Shown one piece after another: positions 1 to 8,101 of a DNA stretch of 64,000 nucleotides; position 1 is the stretch's first letter; each line of letters begins with the position of its first letter. The stretch is taken from the NCBI GenBank assembly GCA_964636225.1, contig CAZWQM010000008.1, positions 10,675 to 74,674 on the forward strand, written 5' to 3'. The DNA comes from UBA1858 sp964636225. Lineage in GTDB: Bacteria > Pseudomonadota > Gammaproteobacteria > UBA4575. The position numbers were made by a program, and so were the translations under genes. The notes under the pieces are model-generated. The model was not told where the DNA came from, made no database searches, and was given only the letters and a program-made list of their open reading frames with translations.

Positions 1-1083
1 GATTTTAATTCACATGCCACTCGAGCAAATGAATTTCCGGAAGCCCTTTACACGCAGCAGTTAATCACCGACCTGACTTTGTCTGTCGCTCTGATTCGAG
101 AGCGTAATGTTCGCTCCATCTTCATAGGCGGTGGCACACCCAGTCTGTTTTCGCCTGAATCCATTAATCGCATACTCTCTGCCTGCCGCACTCAGCTTGA
201 GTTAATGCCCAATTGCGAGATAACGCTTGAAACGAATCCGGGCACTTTTGAATGCGAAAAATTTTCCGAATTTTTGTCAGCAGGCATTAATCGTCTTTCT
301 GTTGGTGTGCAAAGTTTTAATGATACAAGCCTGACGGCACTGGGACGGATTCATAACGCAAATGAAGCACTGGAAGCCATACAAACCGCACATCACATTG
401 GATTTGAAAATATTAACCTGGACTTAATGTTTGGGCTGCCATCTCAATCTATGGAAGATGCTGAAAACGATATTCTGATGGCCTGTCGTCAGCCTGTGAA
501 TCACATCTCCTACTATCAGCTAACACTGGAACCCAACACCGTATTTCATCGCTATCCTCCCACACTGCCGAATGAAGATGAAAGCTGGGAAATTCAGACC
601 AACGCGTTACAAGTACTGGATAAGGCCGGATTTCGCCGTTACGAAGTCTCAGCCTATGCGCGCGAAGAATCGCGTTGCGTTCATAATACAAATTACTGGC
701 AGTATGGTGATTATCTCGGTATCGGCGCGGGTGCGCATAGTAAAGTGACAACACAAGATGGTGTTTTGCGCTGCCAACGCACACGCCAGCCTGACAGTTA
801 TATTCAGGCCGTGAGCACTCACACGCATGTATTAAAACAGCACTTCATTACCGGGGATCAGTTGATTTTTGAATTTATGCTCAACAATCTGCGCCTGGTT
901 GACGGGTTCATGCCTGATACATTTGTAAAAACCACTGGCCTGTCATGGAACGATGCTGAAAAACGCATCCTCCCTCAAATTGAGGCGGGCCTAATGGAGA
1001 AAGCCCATGGGTGTTATCGCGCCAGTACACATGGATATCAGTATCTGGATGAGTTGATACAGAGATTTTTACCTCAGAAATAG
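1..1083 (+). CDS. hemW: HemW-type radical SAM heme chaperone, 5' truncated by window edge
   Basis: The reading frame is open from base 1 and ends at the TAG at 1081-1083. The first visible residues (DFNSHA) are those that in HemW directly follow the radical SAM cysteine motif CxxxCxxC, so the start and the iron-sulfur cysteines lie just outside the window. Next come the SAM-binding GGGTPS motif, ETNPGT and the GVQSF motif, then the HemN C-terminal domain (HNTNYW and GIGAGAHS). HemW is a heme-binding chaperone related to HemN; it is not expected to be the oxygen-independent coproporphyrinogen oxidase itself. A TTG at 79 is a possible but wrong start, because conserved sequence continues upstream of it. 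Confidence 0.93.
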   Translation, partial: DFNSHATRANEFPEALYTQQLITDLTLSVALIRERNVRSIFIGGGTPSLFSPESINRILSACRTQLELMPNCEITLETNPGTFECEKFSEFLSAGINRLSVGVQSFNDTSLTALGRIHNANEALEAIQTAHHIGFENINLDLMFGLPSQSMEDAENDILMACRQPVNHISYYQLTLEPNTVFHRYPPTLPNEDESWEIQTNALQVLDKAGFRRYEVSAYAREESRCVHNTNYWQYGDYLGIGAGAHSKVTTQDGVLRCQRTRQPDSYIQAVSTHTHVLKQHFITGDQLIFEFMLNNLRLVDGFMPDTFVKTTGLSWNDAEKRILPQIEAGLMEKAHGCYRASTHGYQYLDELIQRFLPQK

Positions 1084-1095
1084 CACTAACAAATA

Positions 1096-1120
1096 CAATG
1101 TTCAGGAAGCCTGGACATTG
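1096..1120 (+). terminator. stem-loop after hemW, possible terminator
   Basis: An 11-bp stem (CAATGTTCAGG against CCTGGACATTG, one G-U pair) with a three-base AAG loop lies 12 bases after the hemW stop. It has no T-run after it, so it may be a weak or factor-dependent terminator or simply an mRNA 3' end structure. Confidence 0.4.
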
Positions 1121-1310
1121 AGGAATTCCGTGACCTGACACAGAACGCTGTTGACCTCTGATCGGCATAACTTACCGCACATCGTTTGGTTTGTTTAGCT
1201 ATTATCAAAAATAAATTTTTCAATTTGTACGCAAATAAACCACAACTTAACTACGATTGTTCAAGCAAATATTTCAAATATTGGCGGAATTTCTTTAAAT
1301 TTAAGGCGTG

Positions 1311-1523
1311 TTATGCACAGAAATAAATCAGCGCAAAATCATGTATATACATCGCAGGATAATTACCTCATATATTCTTATGTCTTATATATATTTATAT
1401 ATATTTCAATAAGTTAAAATTTTGCTTGAATTTTATACGATTTAACAAAGTACTAATGAACCTCGAGAAATACACCTGATTTAAAACTTTATTCACAGTT
1501 TTATCCACAGATTTTGTGGATAA
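1311..1523. other. AT-rich intergenic region with four DnaA boxes (origin-like element 1)
   Basis: The 585-base gap between hemW and rpmE holds four matches to the DnaA-box consensus TTATNCACA: TTATGCACA at 1311-1319, TTATTCACA at 1489-1497, TTATCCACA at 1501-1509, and the inverted TGTGGATAA at 1515-1523. The last three form a triad with 3-bp and 5-bp spacers; the inverted pair makes a 23-bp palindrome. Between the first box and the triad, about 1320-1488 is very AT-rich (runs such as TATATATATTTATATATAT near 1385-1405), as expected of a DNA unwinding element. Only one GATC was noticed in the gap. The same layout recurs upstream of priA. The function (origin, DnaA titration or DnaA-controlled promoter of rpmE) is inferred. 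Confidence 0.7.
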
Positions 1524-1668
1524 CTTACGAACCTTAAATCCGTCAACGACTTAGCGCATTTACTCAATGTTTACATTAACTGTCAGCACTATATTTGATT
1601 AATTGAGGACTTGCCAAAAAGTGCGGGCATGGATTATAGTTCTGCCTCAATTTTTCAGGCCAGAAGTG

Positions 1669-1875
1669 ATGAAACTCGAGATTCACCCAGAATATAAAGC
1701 CGTTTCGGTTAGCTGTAGTTGTGGTAACTCCTTTGAGACTCAATCAACCTACACGAACGACGCTATGAGCATCGATGTATGCGCTAAATGTCACCCGTTC
1801 TACACAGGTAAACAGAAAATTCTGGATACTGCTGGCCAGGTTGATAAATTCCGTCGCCGCTACGGTAAAAAATAG
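1669..1875 (+). CDS. rpmE: 50S ribosomal protein L31, zinc-binding form
   Basis: The 68-residue protein begins MKLEIHPEY and matches bacterial L31 across its length. It keeps the four cysteines of the zinc-binding (C+) type: C16 and C18 in the SCSCGN motif and C38 and C41 in DVCAKCHPF, followed by the FYTGKQ signature and a basic tail. L31 sits on the large subunit and bridges to the small subunit. The ATG at 1669 is chosen because an upstream TTG at 1603 would add 22 residues that no L31 has. The gene lies just after a DnaA-box cluster and is probably transcribed alone. Confidence 0.95.
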   Translation: MKLEIHPEYKAVSVSCSCGNSFETQSTYTNDAMSIDVCAKCHPFYTGKQKILDTAGQVDKFRRRYGKK

Positions 1876-2035
1876 TTTTAAATCTAATCGCTATCTGAAT
1901 TTTTCGTTCATCTTTGATCTTCTGCGCAGCTTCATTCGGAACTGCACGTACAAAACCTCGTCTACATTAAAACCAGCAAACTGTTTTTATGGTGTGCTGC
2001 TACAATTATTAGACCAATTTTAAGATGAGCTTGAA

Positions 2036-3484
2036 ATGAATAAGTTTTATTCCCTACTCGTAATTATTGTAGTCGTCTATCTGGGTGGCTGCGCCTCGAA
2101 TCCTGTCACTGGTAAACAGGATTTTGTCCTCATGTCTGAAGAACAGGAGATCAATCTAGGTCGTCAGGCTCATCAGCAAATTCTCAAACAGTATTCGGTT
2201 TATGAAGACCCAGCTTTACAGGAGTATGTTAGCAACATAGTGGAAGAACTGTCTTCCAAGAGTCATCGCGATCAGCTTCTTTTTCATGCCACCGTGCTGG
2301 ACAGTCCAGAAGTGAATGCTTTTGCTTTACCCGGCGGTTATGTCTATATCACTCGCGGCATTATGGCGTACATGAACTCTGAAGCCGAACTGGCCGGCGT
2401 GCTCGGTCATGAAATCGGCCATGTCACGGCAAGGCATGGTGTACGCCAGCAAAGTGCTTCAACTGTCACCGGAGTGTTGGCCGCAGTGATTGGTGCCGCC
2501 TCCGGCGTGCATGGTGTCAGTGATGCCGCAAATGTTGCCGGTACTGCATTATTACGTGGTTACGGTCGAGAACACGAGCTGGAAGCCGACCGTCTGGGCG
2601 CAGAATATCTGGCCAAAGTCGGATACGACCCTGAAGAAATGATTAAAGTCGTCGGCATTCTAAAGTCACAGGAAGATTTTGATAAACAGATTGCCAATGA
2701 AGAAGGTCGAGAACCACGTGCCTATCACGGAACATTTTCCACCCACCCCTCGAATGACCTTCGCTTACAGGAAGTGATTCGTGCAGCCAATAAATTTCGT
2801 TCGAAAAACAATCGCGATAGTGATGGAAAGTTTCTTCAACTCACCGATGGAATGACATTGGGTTCCAGCGAAAAAGATGGCGTTATTCGTAATAACAAGT
2901 TTTATCACAAGAATCTGGATATAACCATCACGTTTCCGGACGGCTGGAGAATTGACAACCTACCAGACCGACTGATTGCATCAAATAAGACTAAAGATGC
3001 AGTTATGCAGGTTTCTTTACGTGACCTGAACAAACGACAAACACCTAAAGAATTCATACAGGACCAGTTTGGAGAAAAACTAAGCAGCGAGCAGGAAATT
3101 ACCACAGACTCATTTAAGGGCTACTCGGCTATCACCAAAACAAAAACACCTTTTGGTAACCAGGACACACGGATTGCTGCCATATTTAAAGACAAACAGG
3201 TTTACCAGTTTCTGGCCGCAGCCAAAGATCCGACTTTGCTGAAAAAATTTGATAAAGACTTTTTAGCCATAGTAAAAAGTTTACGCAAACTGAAAGATAG
3301 TGAAAAAAAACTGGCTGAAGCGCGAAAAATTAAATTAATCACGGCCAAGAAAGGTGATACTTTTGCCGAACTGGCTAAATCTTCACCGCTCGCTTTATAT
3401 CCGGAAGAGCAATTGCGCTTGCTGAATGGCATGTACCCGACAGGCGAACCCACGCCTGGTCAGCTGATAAAAATTGTCAAATAA
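2036..3484 (+). CDS. M48 family metalloprotease, lipoprotein with C-terminal LysM-like tail (BepA/YfgC-like)
   Basis: The 482-residue protein starts with a lipoprotein signal peptide (hydrophobic 7-18, lipobox LGGC with C19), so the mature protein should be lipid-anchored in the periplasm. The zinc protease motif HEIGH is at residues 125-129 and the downstream ligand motif ELEAD at 181-185, both typical of M48 peptidases. A glycine/alanine-rich segment lies between them. The last about 50 residues (AKKGDTFAELAK to GQLIKIVK) resemble a LysM peptidoglycan-binding motif. Family members act in outer-membrane protein quality control. It stands alone between rpmE and an exonuclease gene; E. coli BepA instead carries TPR repeats, so strict orthology is not claimed. 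Confidence 0.88.
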   Translation: MNKFYSLLVIIVVVYLGGCASNPVTGKQDFVLMSEEQEINLGRQAHQQILKQYSVYEDPALQEYVSNIVEELSSKSHRDQLLFHATVLDSPEVNAFALPGGYVYITRGIMAYMNSEAELAGVLGHEIGHVTARHGVRQQSASTVTGVLAAVIGAASGVHGVSDAANVAGTALLRGYGREHELEADRLGAEYLAKVGYDPEEMIKVVGILKSQEDFDKQIANEEGREPRAYHGTFSTHPSNDLRLQEVIRAANKFRSKNNRDSDGKFLQLTDGMTLGSSEKDGVIRNNKFYHKNLDITITFPDGWRIDNLPDRLIASNKTKDAVMQVSLRDLNKRQTPKEFIQDQFGEKLSSEQEITTDSFKGYSAITKTKTPFGNQDTRIAAIFKDKQVYQFLAAAKDPTLLKKFDKDFLAIVKSLRKLKDSEKKLAEARKIKLITAKKGDTFAELAKSSPLALYPEEQLRLLNGMYPTGEPTPGQLIKIVK

Positions 3485-3566
3485 TAAAAACTAGACAGCT
3501 ATTAACAAAACGCATCTGCAGTGAATGTTTGTGACATTCACTGTTGTGCCATTTATTATCACCAGC

Positions 3567-4460
3567 ATGACAAAACCCACCGCTTATCTAATAGATTCGA
3601 GTATTTATATATTTCGCGCCTGGTTTACACTGCCCGACACATTAACTAACCATCGTGGAGAGCCTGTTAATGCGGTCTATGGCTTCATCGATTTTGTGGG
3701 GACATTTCTAGAAGAGACACAAACCAAACATGTGTCATTTGCTTTTGACCAGAGTCTTACCAGTTCATTTAGAAACTCAATCTATCCTCCTTACAAAGCG
3801 AACCGGGAACCGGCACCGGATGAACTCAAGCGACAATTTGAGTTCTGTCGACGCTTCATACAAGCAGCGGGGTTTCCTTTACTCAGCAGTGATCGCTACG
3901 AAGCCGATGATCTGCTGGGCACTGCCGCAGCACATGCCCGTGCGGATGGACACAGTGTGACGATACTAAGTGCAGATAAGGATTTGGCTCAGTTGATTGA
4001 AGACGGCGACACATTGTGGGATTACGCCAGAGATCGACGATTTAATCCGAAAAAAGTTAAAGAACATTTTGGTGTTCGTCCGGATCAGATTGCAGATCAG
4101 TTGGCGCTAGCCGGAGATAAAGTCGACAATATTCCTGGCGTACCCGGCGTTGGTATGACCACGGCCGCCAGATTACTCAGCAAATTTGAGACCATCGAAA
4201 ACTTGCTGGATAATATCGGCGCCATTAGTGAAATGAAGATTCGCGGGGCAAAACGAATCCAATCCCTGGTCGATGAACATCAGGAAATGATTCGCTTGTG
4301 CAAAAAACTCACTGAAATCAAATGCGACGCGGAATCCCTTCACGGGGATTACACACTCTCACGTGGTCCATGCGACTATGCGGACCTTGATGAACTGTTC
4401 AACGAAATTGGTTTTGGCAATATACGCCGCGAAAAATGGAAACGCCTGATGGCAAATTAA
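3567..4460 (+). CDS. 5'-3' exonuclease / flap endonuclease family protein
   Basis: The 297-residue protein matches the N-terminal 5' nuclease domain of DNA polymerase I without the polymerase part. Visible landmarks are LIDSSIYIFRAW near the start, an acidic metal site in RYEADDLLG and SADKDLAQL, and a helix-hairpin-helix region with GDKVDNIPGVPGVG. Such proteins cut 5' flaps or structured DNA, overlapping with PolA, which is also in this window at 28.2-30.9 kb. The ATG at 3567 is preferred to the upstream in-frame ATG at 3525 because conserved sequence begins right after it. It is convergent with hemH, leaving 5 bases between stop codons. Confidence 0.88.
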   Translation: MTKPTAYLIDSSIYIFRAWFTLPDTLTNHRGEPVNAVYGFIDFVGTFLEETQTKHVSFAFDQSLTSSFRNSIYPPYKANREPAPDELKRQFEFCRRFIQAAGFPLLSSDRYEADDLLGTAAAHARADGHSVTILSADKDLAQLIEDGDTLWDYARDRRFNPKKVKEHFGVRPDQIADQLALAGDKVDNIPGVPGVGMTTAARLLSKFETIENLLDNIGAISEMKIRGAKRIQSLVDEHQEMIRLCKKLTEIKCDAESLHGDYTLSRGPCDYADLDELFNEIGFGNIRREKWKRLMAN

Positions 4461-4465
4461 TCCTT

Positions 4466-5572
4466 CTACTGAGCCGCACCAAGTTTTATCGCCCATTGCT
4501 GGGTCCGATCCTTTTCCTGCTGAATCTGGGACAGCTCTGAACTAGTGATATTATTCCAACCCTGCATATGTTTGATTGCTATTTTATAAATAGCTTGAAT
4601 ATGCTCAGGACTATCATTTAATGCGGGGATATATTGAAATTGTTCACCACCCGCCTGGATAAATATTTCACGATTGAGCATGTCAATTTCTTCCAGTGTT
4701 TCAACACAGTCTGCGGAAAACCCTGGGCAAAATACATCCACCGACTTAATGTTATCTTTAGGCATGGCTTCCAGCGTTTTATCTGTATACGGCTGCAGCC
4801 ACTCTTCCCGACCAAATCGCGACTGAAAGGTTATTTTCCATTGAGATTCATGCAGATCAAGTGCTTTAGCAATCAAGCGTGCAGTTTTGTTACACTGGCA
4901 ATAGTAAGGATCGCCTGCAAGTAAATATCTTTTGGGAAGGCCGTGAAAAGAAAACAGCAATACCTGGCTTCGAGTATGCTTCTGCCAATAGCGTTTAATC
5001 TGATTGGCACAAGCATGTATGTAGTTTTCATCATCCGAATATTGATTGACGAATCTTAATTCGGGTATCCAGCGCAGCTTTGAAAAAACTTTACCGAGCG
5101 CATCAAAAGTAGAACCCGTAGTCGACCCGGAATACTGCGGGTATAAAGGTAACACCACCAGACGAGTGACATTTTTATTCTGAAGTGCTTGTAGCGCGGA
5201 CTCTATTGATGGCTTGCCATAACGCATAGCAAATTCCACTTCTATATTTTTCAGTTCATATGCGTCCAGCATATTTCTCAAGGCATTCATTTGAGCCCGT
5301 GTATGCAACATTAATGGTGAACCTTGATCCGTCCAGATTTTTGCATATGTCGCTGCACTTTTACGTGGTCTTATTCTTAGTATTACCAGATGCAGCACTA
5401 GCCACCATAGCGGACCTGGAAATTCTACCACGCGCGGATCCCATAAAAACTCTGCAAGATATTTTCTCAATGCTGAAGGCGTTGCAGCTTCCGGAGTACC
5501 CAGATTGGTAATTAAAATACCCAGTTTTTCTGGAGTGGCGTGATTGAAATTGGTTCTACCTTGAAACTTCAT
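4466..5572 (-). CDS. hemH: Ferrochelatase
   Basis: The 368-residue protein inserts ferrous iron into protoporphyrin IX, the last step of heme synthesis. The start region GILITNLGTPEA is the ferrochelatase N-terminal signature. The catalytic histidine is H210 in LFSFHGLPKRY, and the C-terminal part keeps PGFSADCVETLEEI. The motif YYCQCNKTA follows the active site. Length is typical for proteobacterial HemH. It is a single gene convergent with the exonuclease gene; heme genes hemC, hemD, hemX and hemY occur elsewhere in the window and hemW at its start, so several steps of heme supply are encoded here. Confidence 0.95.
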   Translation of the reverse strand: MKFQGRTNFNHATPEKLGILITNLGTPEAATPSALRKYLAEFLWDPRVVEFPGPLWWLVLHLVILRIRPRKSAATYAKIWTDQGSPLMLHTRAQMNALRNMLDAYELKNIEVEFAMRYGKPSIESALQALQNKNVTRLVVLPLYPQYSGSTTGSTFDALGKVFSKLRWIPELRFVNQYSDDENYIHACANQIKRYWQKHTRSQVLLFSFHGLPKRYLLAGDPYYCQCNKTARLIAKALDLHESQWKITFQSRFGREEWLQPYTDKTLEAMPKDNIKSVDVFCPGFSADCVETLEEIDMLNREIFIQAGGEQFQYIPALNDSPEHIQAIYKIAIKHMQGWNNITSSELSQIQQEKDRTQQWAIKLGAAQ

Positions 5573-5625
5573 AATTTAGTCAGTTTTGTATGCATATTCT
5601 ATTAAGCATACAACGACTGGCGGAA

Positions 5626-6216
5626 TTACGGAAACTTTATCAAACGCTGGTGTAAAGGACTAGTGCGGGGGAAATGTGCTAACAGAAATTTCATCTGGTC
5701 CGCCATTACGCGGCGACCCTGTAAATAAATATATTCTGCATGCGTAGGAACAAAAGGCACGGCCAGCAATTGCATATGGGCCTGTTCGGGTGTGTAGTTT
5801 GCTTTTTGATTATTACAACGTTTGCAAGCGGTAACCACATTTCTCCAGTTATCTTCCCCGCCCTGGCTGATAGGAGTGACGTGGTCACGTGACAAGTCAC
5901 GACTTGCAAAGCACTCACCACAATACATACACAAGTGAGCATCACGTTTAAACAGAGTGTGGTTGTTTAGCGGAGGAACGTAACCATCATGCAGCATCTT
6001 GTTATTGCCATAAGTAGCAATGATTGAACTGACCTCTATTGTACTATGTAGACCCGTTTTGGAGTTAACACCACCGTGCACGACATATAGCACTTCGCCA
6101 CAGGAATAGGCGACTTGCCGGGAATAGTACAGACGGGTGGCATCCTGGTAATTAATCCATTCCAGCGGCATGCCTGAGACATCTGTACGTAATACTTGTT
6201 GCCAAAGTGATTGCAA
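5626..6216 (-). CDS. HNH endonuclease domain protein
   Basis: The 196-residue protein carries a zinc-ribbon HNH module: C96 and C99 (CMYC), the catalytic DH at 111-112, N123/N126 and a second zinc pair C131/C134 followed by NN (CKRCNNQKAN). This is the common proteobacterial stand-alone HNH family, with an N-terminal part (about residues 1-85) that is not a recognised domain to me. The substrate is unknown. It is not adjacent to restriction, phage or toxin genes, so a housekeeping or repair role is as likely as defence. Codon use and surroundings look native. Confidence 0.85.
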   Translation of the reverse strand: MQSLWQQVLRTDVSGMPLEWINYQDATRLYYSRQVAYSCGEVLYVVHGGVNSKTGLHSTIEVSSIIATYGNNKMLHDGYVPPLNNHTLFKRDAHLCMYCGECFASRDLSRDHVTPISQGGEDNWRNVVTACKRCNNQKANYTPEQAHMQLLAVPFVPTHAEYIYLQGRRVMADQMKFLLAHFPRTSPLHQRLIKFP

Positions 6217-6379
6217 AAGACTGACCCCACTTTAGAAAGTTGACAGCTACTCTAACGATAGTCTTGGTTTCAGGCAAGTACCACAGAATGATAATTATTA
6301 TGAAACTTTTATGAACTCAGGACTGTTAATACAAAGAACCTTTAACTTATTGTTTGCCTGCAAGCTATTTATAATAAAC

Positions 6380-6819
6380 CTAGTTATCATGTGCCGATTT
6401 ATTTTTCCATTGCTTGCGTATTTCCGCCTGTTCTTCAGGAGGCAGATTTTATACGATTTGTATTTTTGCTTGATTCTGGCACGTTCTTCAGGCGGTAACG
6501 ATTGGAATTTTTTGCGCCTTTCCTGAAATTTTCTTTTTTCTTCAGGCGACATATTCGCCCAGTGTTGCATTCTTTGCTGTATTTTTTCCTTTTTTTCAGA
6601 CGGGAGCTGATCCCAGCGCTGGGTTATGTCATTTAGTTTTTTCCGCCGTTCAACAGGCAATGTTTGCCAATCACTTTTTAGCGGCATAAGAATACTTTGC
6701 TGCTGCGCATTCAGGTCATTCCATAGAATAGCTTCCCCTGCATAAACTCCATATGAAAAAAATAAAGCAATCAATATAAAAATTAATGGCATCCGCCTGA
6801 ACACAGCTAAATCAACCAT
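6380..6819 (-). CDS. DUF3106 family protein, apparent frameshift near the C-terminus
   Basis: The protein has an N-terminal membrane or signal segment (PLIFILIALFFSYGVYA) and then the DUF3106 pattern of short repeats: LPxExR, MSPEEKRKFQERR, SLPPEERARIKQ. After KYKSYK the uninterrupted frame runs into sequence without this pattern and stops at 6298. If one A is added to the AAAA run (TTTT at 6447-6450 on the plus strand), the frame continues LPPEEQAEIRKQWKNKSAHD and stops at 6380, restoring another repeat. The start ATG at 6819 overlaps the stop of the preceding gene by 8 bases, suggesting translational coupling; an ATG at 6852 is the alternative. Function of the family is unknown; it accompanies a sigma factor gene. 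Confidence 0.75.
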
Positions 6820-7165
6820 TTTTCTGCTGAGATAACCAGATATAAAAATCATATTGTTCGTATAACTCTATGCCATCATCGCTGTCCAACAATAGCGTTG
6901 CTATCATCTCCGCATCATTACTCAGCGGATGGCCAGGTGATGAGAGATATAAAAACGCGGCAAATATGGAAATACTGGCAAAACTTGCAATACCGCTCCA
7001 GGCAGTGACTCGCTTATACCAGGGAACTGGCGTTGCTTCCGATTGCAGTACTTTGGCACGCGCCATTTGTAATTGATAACGAGTATCTTGATCAATATGT
7101 GCGACCGACTCATCAAGAGTCGACTTAATCTGTTGAATCAGCTTGTCTTGTTCAGCCGGTTTCAT
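6812..7165 (-). CDS. DUF3619-like single-pass membrane protein, possible sigma regulator
   Basis: The 117-residue protein has a soluble N-terminal half (residues 1-48), a transmembrane helix at about 54-74 (ASFASISIFAAFLYL) and a short acidic C-terminal tail. Its start overlaps the end of the ECF sigma factor gene by 4 bases, and its end overlaps the DUF3106 gene. The order sigma factor, DUF3619, DUF3106 is a known conserved trio in beta- and gammaproteobacteria. Its size, topology and position suggest an anti-sigma-like role, but no anti-sigma zinc motif is visible, so this is inference. Confidence 0.7.
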   Translation of the reverse strand: MKPAEQDKLIQQIKSTLDESVAHIDQDTRYQLQMARAKVLQSEATPVPWYKRVTAWSGIASFASISIFAAFLYLSSPGHPLSNDAEMIATLLLDSDDGIELYEQYDFYIWLSQQKNG

Positions 7166-7737
7166 AATGCATCTTCCAGTAAAGTTTGTAACGATTGTAA
7201 CGCACGCGACAAATGTGTTTTCACACTACCGCTGGAACACTTTAAAATAGTGGCCGTCTCATTAACACTAAACCCTTCCCAAATGCGCAGCAAGAATACT
7301 TGCCGTTGACGTAACGATAACTGGCTTAGCGCAGTTTTCAGTTTTTGCATGTTGATCTCACTACTTAAACGCTGCTCAGGAGATTCATGGGTACTGGGTA
7401 TTTGCGCTTCCAGCCAATCCTCATCCGATTCCTGCACAGGTTTGAATAAATGCAGTCTCATTCGAACCGAACTCCAGCGGTGCCAGAACCTGATTTTATT
7501 CTGCAAAATTCGGTAAAACAGAGGACGCCATTCATCAATGGGCTTGTGTAAATAGTGCTTCATCAAAGCTTCCATGGCATCCTGGACCAGATCCACAGCC
7601 TCATCCGTGCGGCGCGTTTCTATCATCGCCATTCGAAACGCCCTTTGCTCAATCGCGCGGTAGAAATCGGCTAGTTCCCTGCGCTGATCTTGTGTAACCT
7701 TCAGTACAATATCCTCACTACACTGTTCGATAAACAT
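7162..7737 (-). CDS. ECF-type RNA polymerase sigma factor
   Basis: Sigma region 2 is visible as LADFYRAIEQRAFRMAM through AVDLVQDAMEALMKHY and RPLFYRILQNKIRFWHR; region 4 as LSLRQRQVFLLRIWEGFSVNETATIL with the helix-turn-helix continuing into SGSVKTHLSRALQSL. The protein is probably 191 residues from the ATG at 7737; an upstream ATG at 7812 would add 25 residues lacking sigma character. It heads a three-gene operon with overlapping DUF3619-like and DUF3106 genes, whose products are likely its membrane-linked regulators or targets. The stimulus is unknown. Confidence 0.88.
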   Translation of the reverse strand: MFIEQCSEDIVLKVTQDQRRELADFYRAIEQRAFRMAMIETRRTDEAVDLVQDAMEALMKHYLHKPIDEWRPLFYRILQNKIRFWHRWSSVRMRLHLFKPVQESDEDWLEAQIPSTHESPEQRLSSEINMQKLKTALSQLSLRQRQVFLLRIWEGFSVNETATILKCSSGSVKTHLSRALQSLQTLLEDAL

Positions 7738-7842
7738 GAGCGTACTCTCAATATAGATCGACTTACTCGTATAACGAACGTTCACTGAAATAGGTTGACA
7801 TTCACCCTCCATTGTCCCGATATCGATCTCTCTTAAAGGTAT

Positions 7843-8042
7843 TTATTCACAATAAACGCTAAACTAATATGAATATCACTTCAAACAGAATAGCTGTTCA
7901 CAAAACTCCTTAAGTGTATGATTTTTAAACGAGAATAGTTGTGTATATTTTATTCATTCTAATAATTATTAGCTCAGGAAACACATTTGTGCGGTTTATT
8001 ACAACCTTTGTCCACATAGTTATCCACAGCTTCTGTGGATAA
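7843..8042. other. Intergenic region with four DnaA boxes (origin-like element 2)
   Basis: The roughly 360-base gap between the divergent sigma factor gene and priA repeats the layout seen before rpmE. TTATTCACA is at 7843-7851; after an AT-rich stretch comes the triad TTGTCCACA (8008-8016, one mismatch), TTATCCACA (8020-8028) and inverted TGTGGATAA (8034-8042), with the same 3-bp and 5-bp spacers. The inverted pair extends to TTATCCACAG-CTT-CTGTGGATAA, a perfect 10-bp-arm palindrome. Near 7940 there is a further TGTGTATAT with one mismatch. DnaA binding is predicted from the boxes; whether this controls priA, the sigma operon or replication is unknown. Confidence 0.65.
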
Positions 8043-8101
8043 TTTAATGAACGATATCGAGTGCATTTTTAATATTTTCATGAAGTAATGTACGCAGCTC
8101 T

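Noticed and set aside
79..81. TTG at 79 as the true start of hemW
   Set aside because: In-frame conserved sequence (DFNSHA, which follows the radical SAM cysteines) lies upstream to base 1.
1603..1668. N-terminal extension of rpmE from TTG 1603
   Set aside because: L31 proteins start at the MKLEIHPEY equivalent; the extra 22 residues are not conserved and a good ATG is available.
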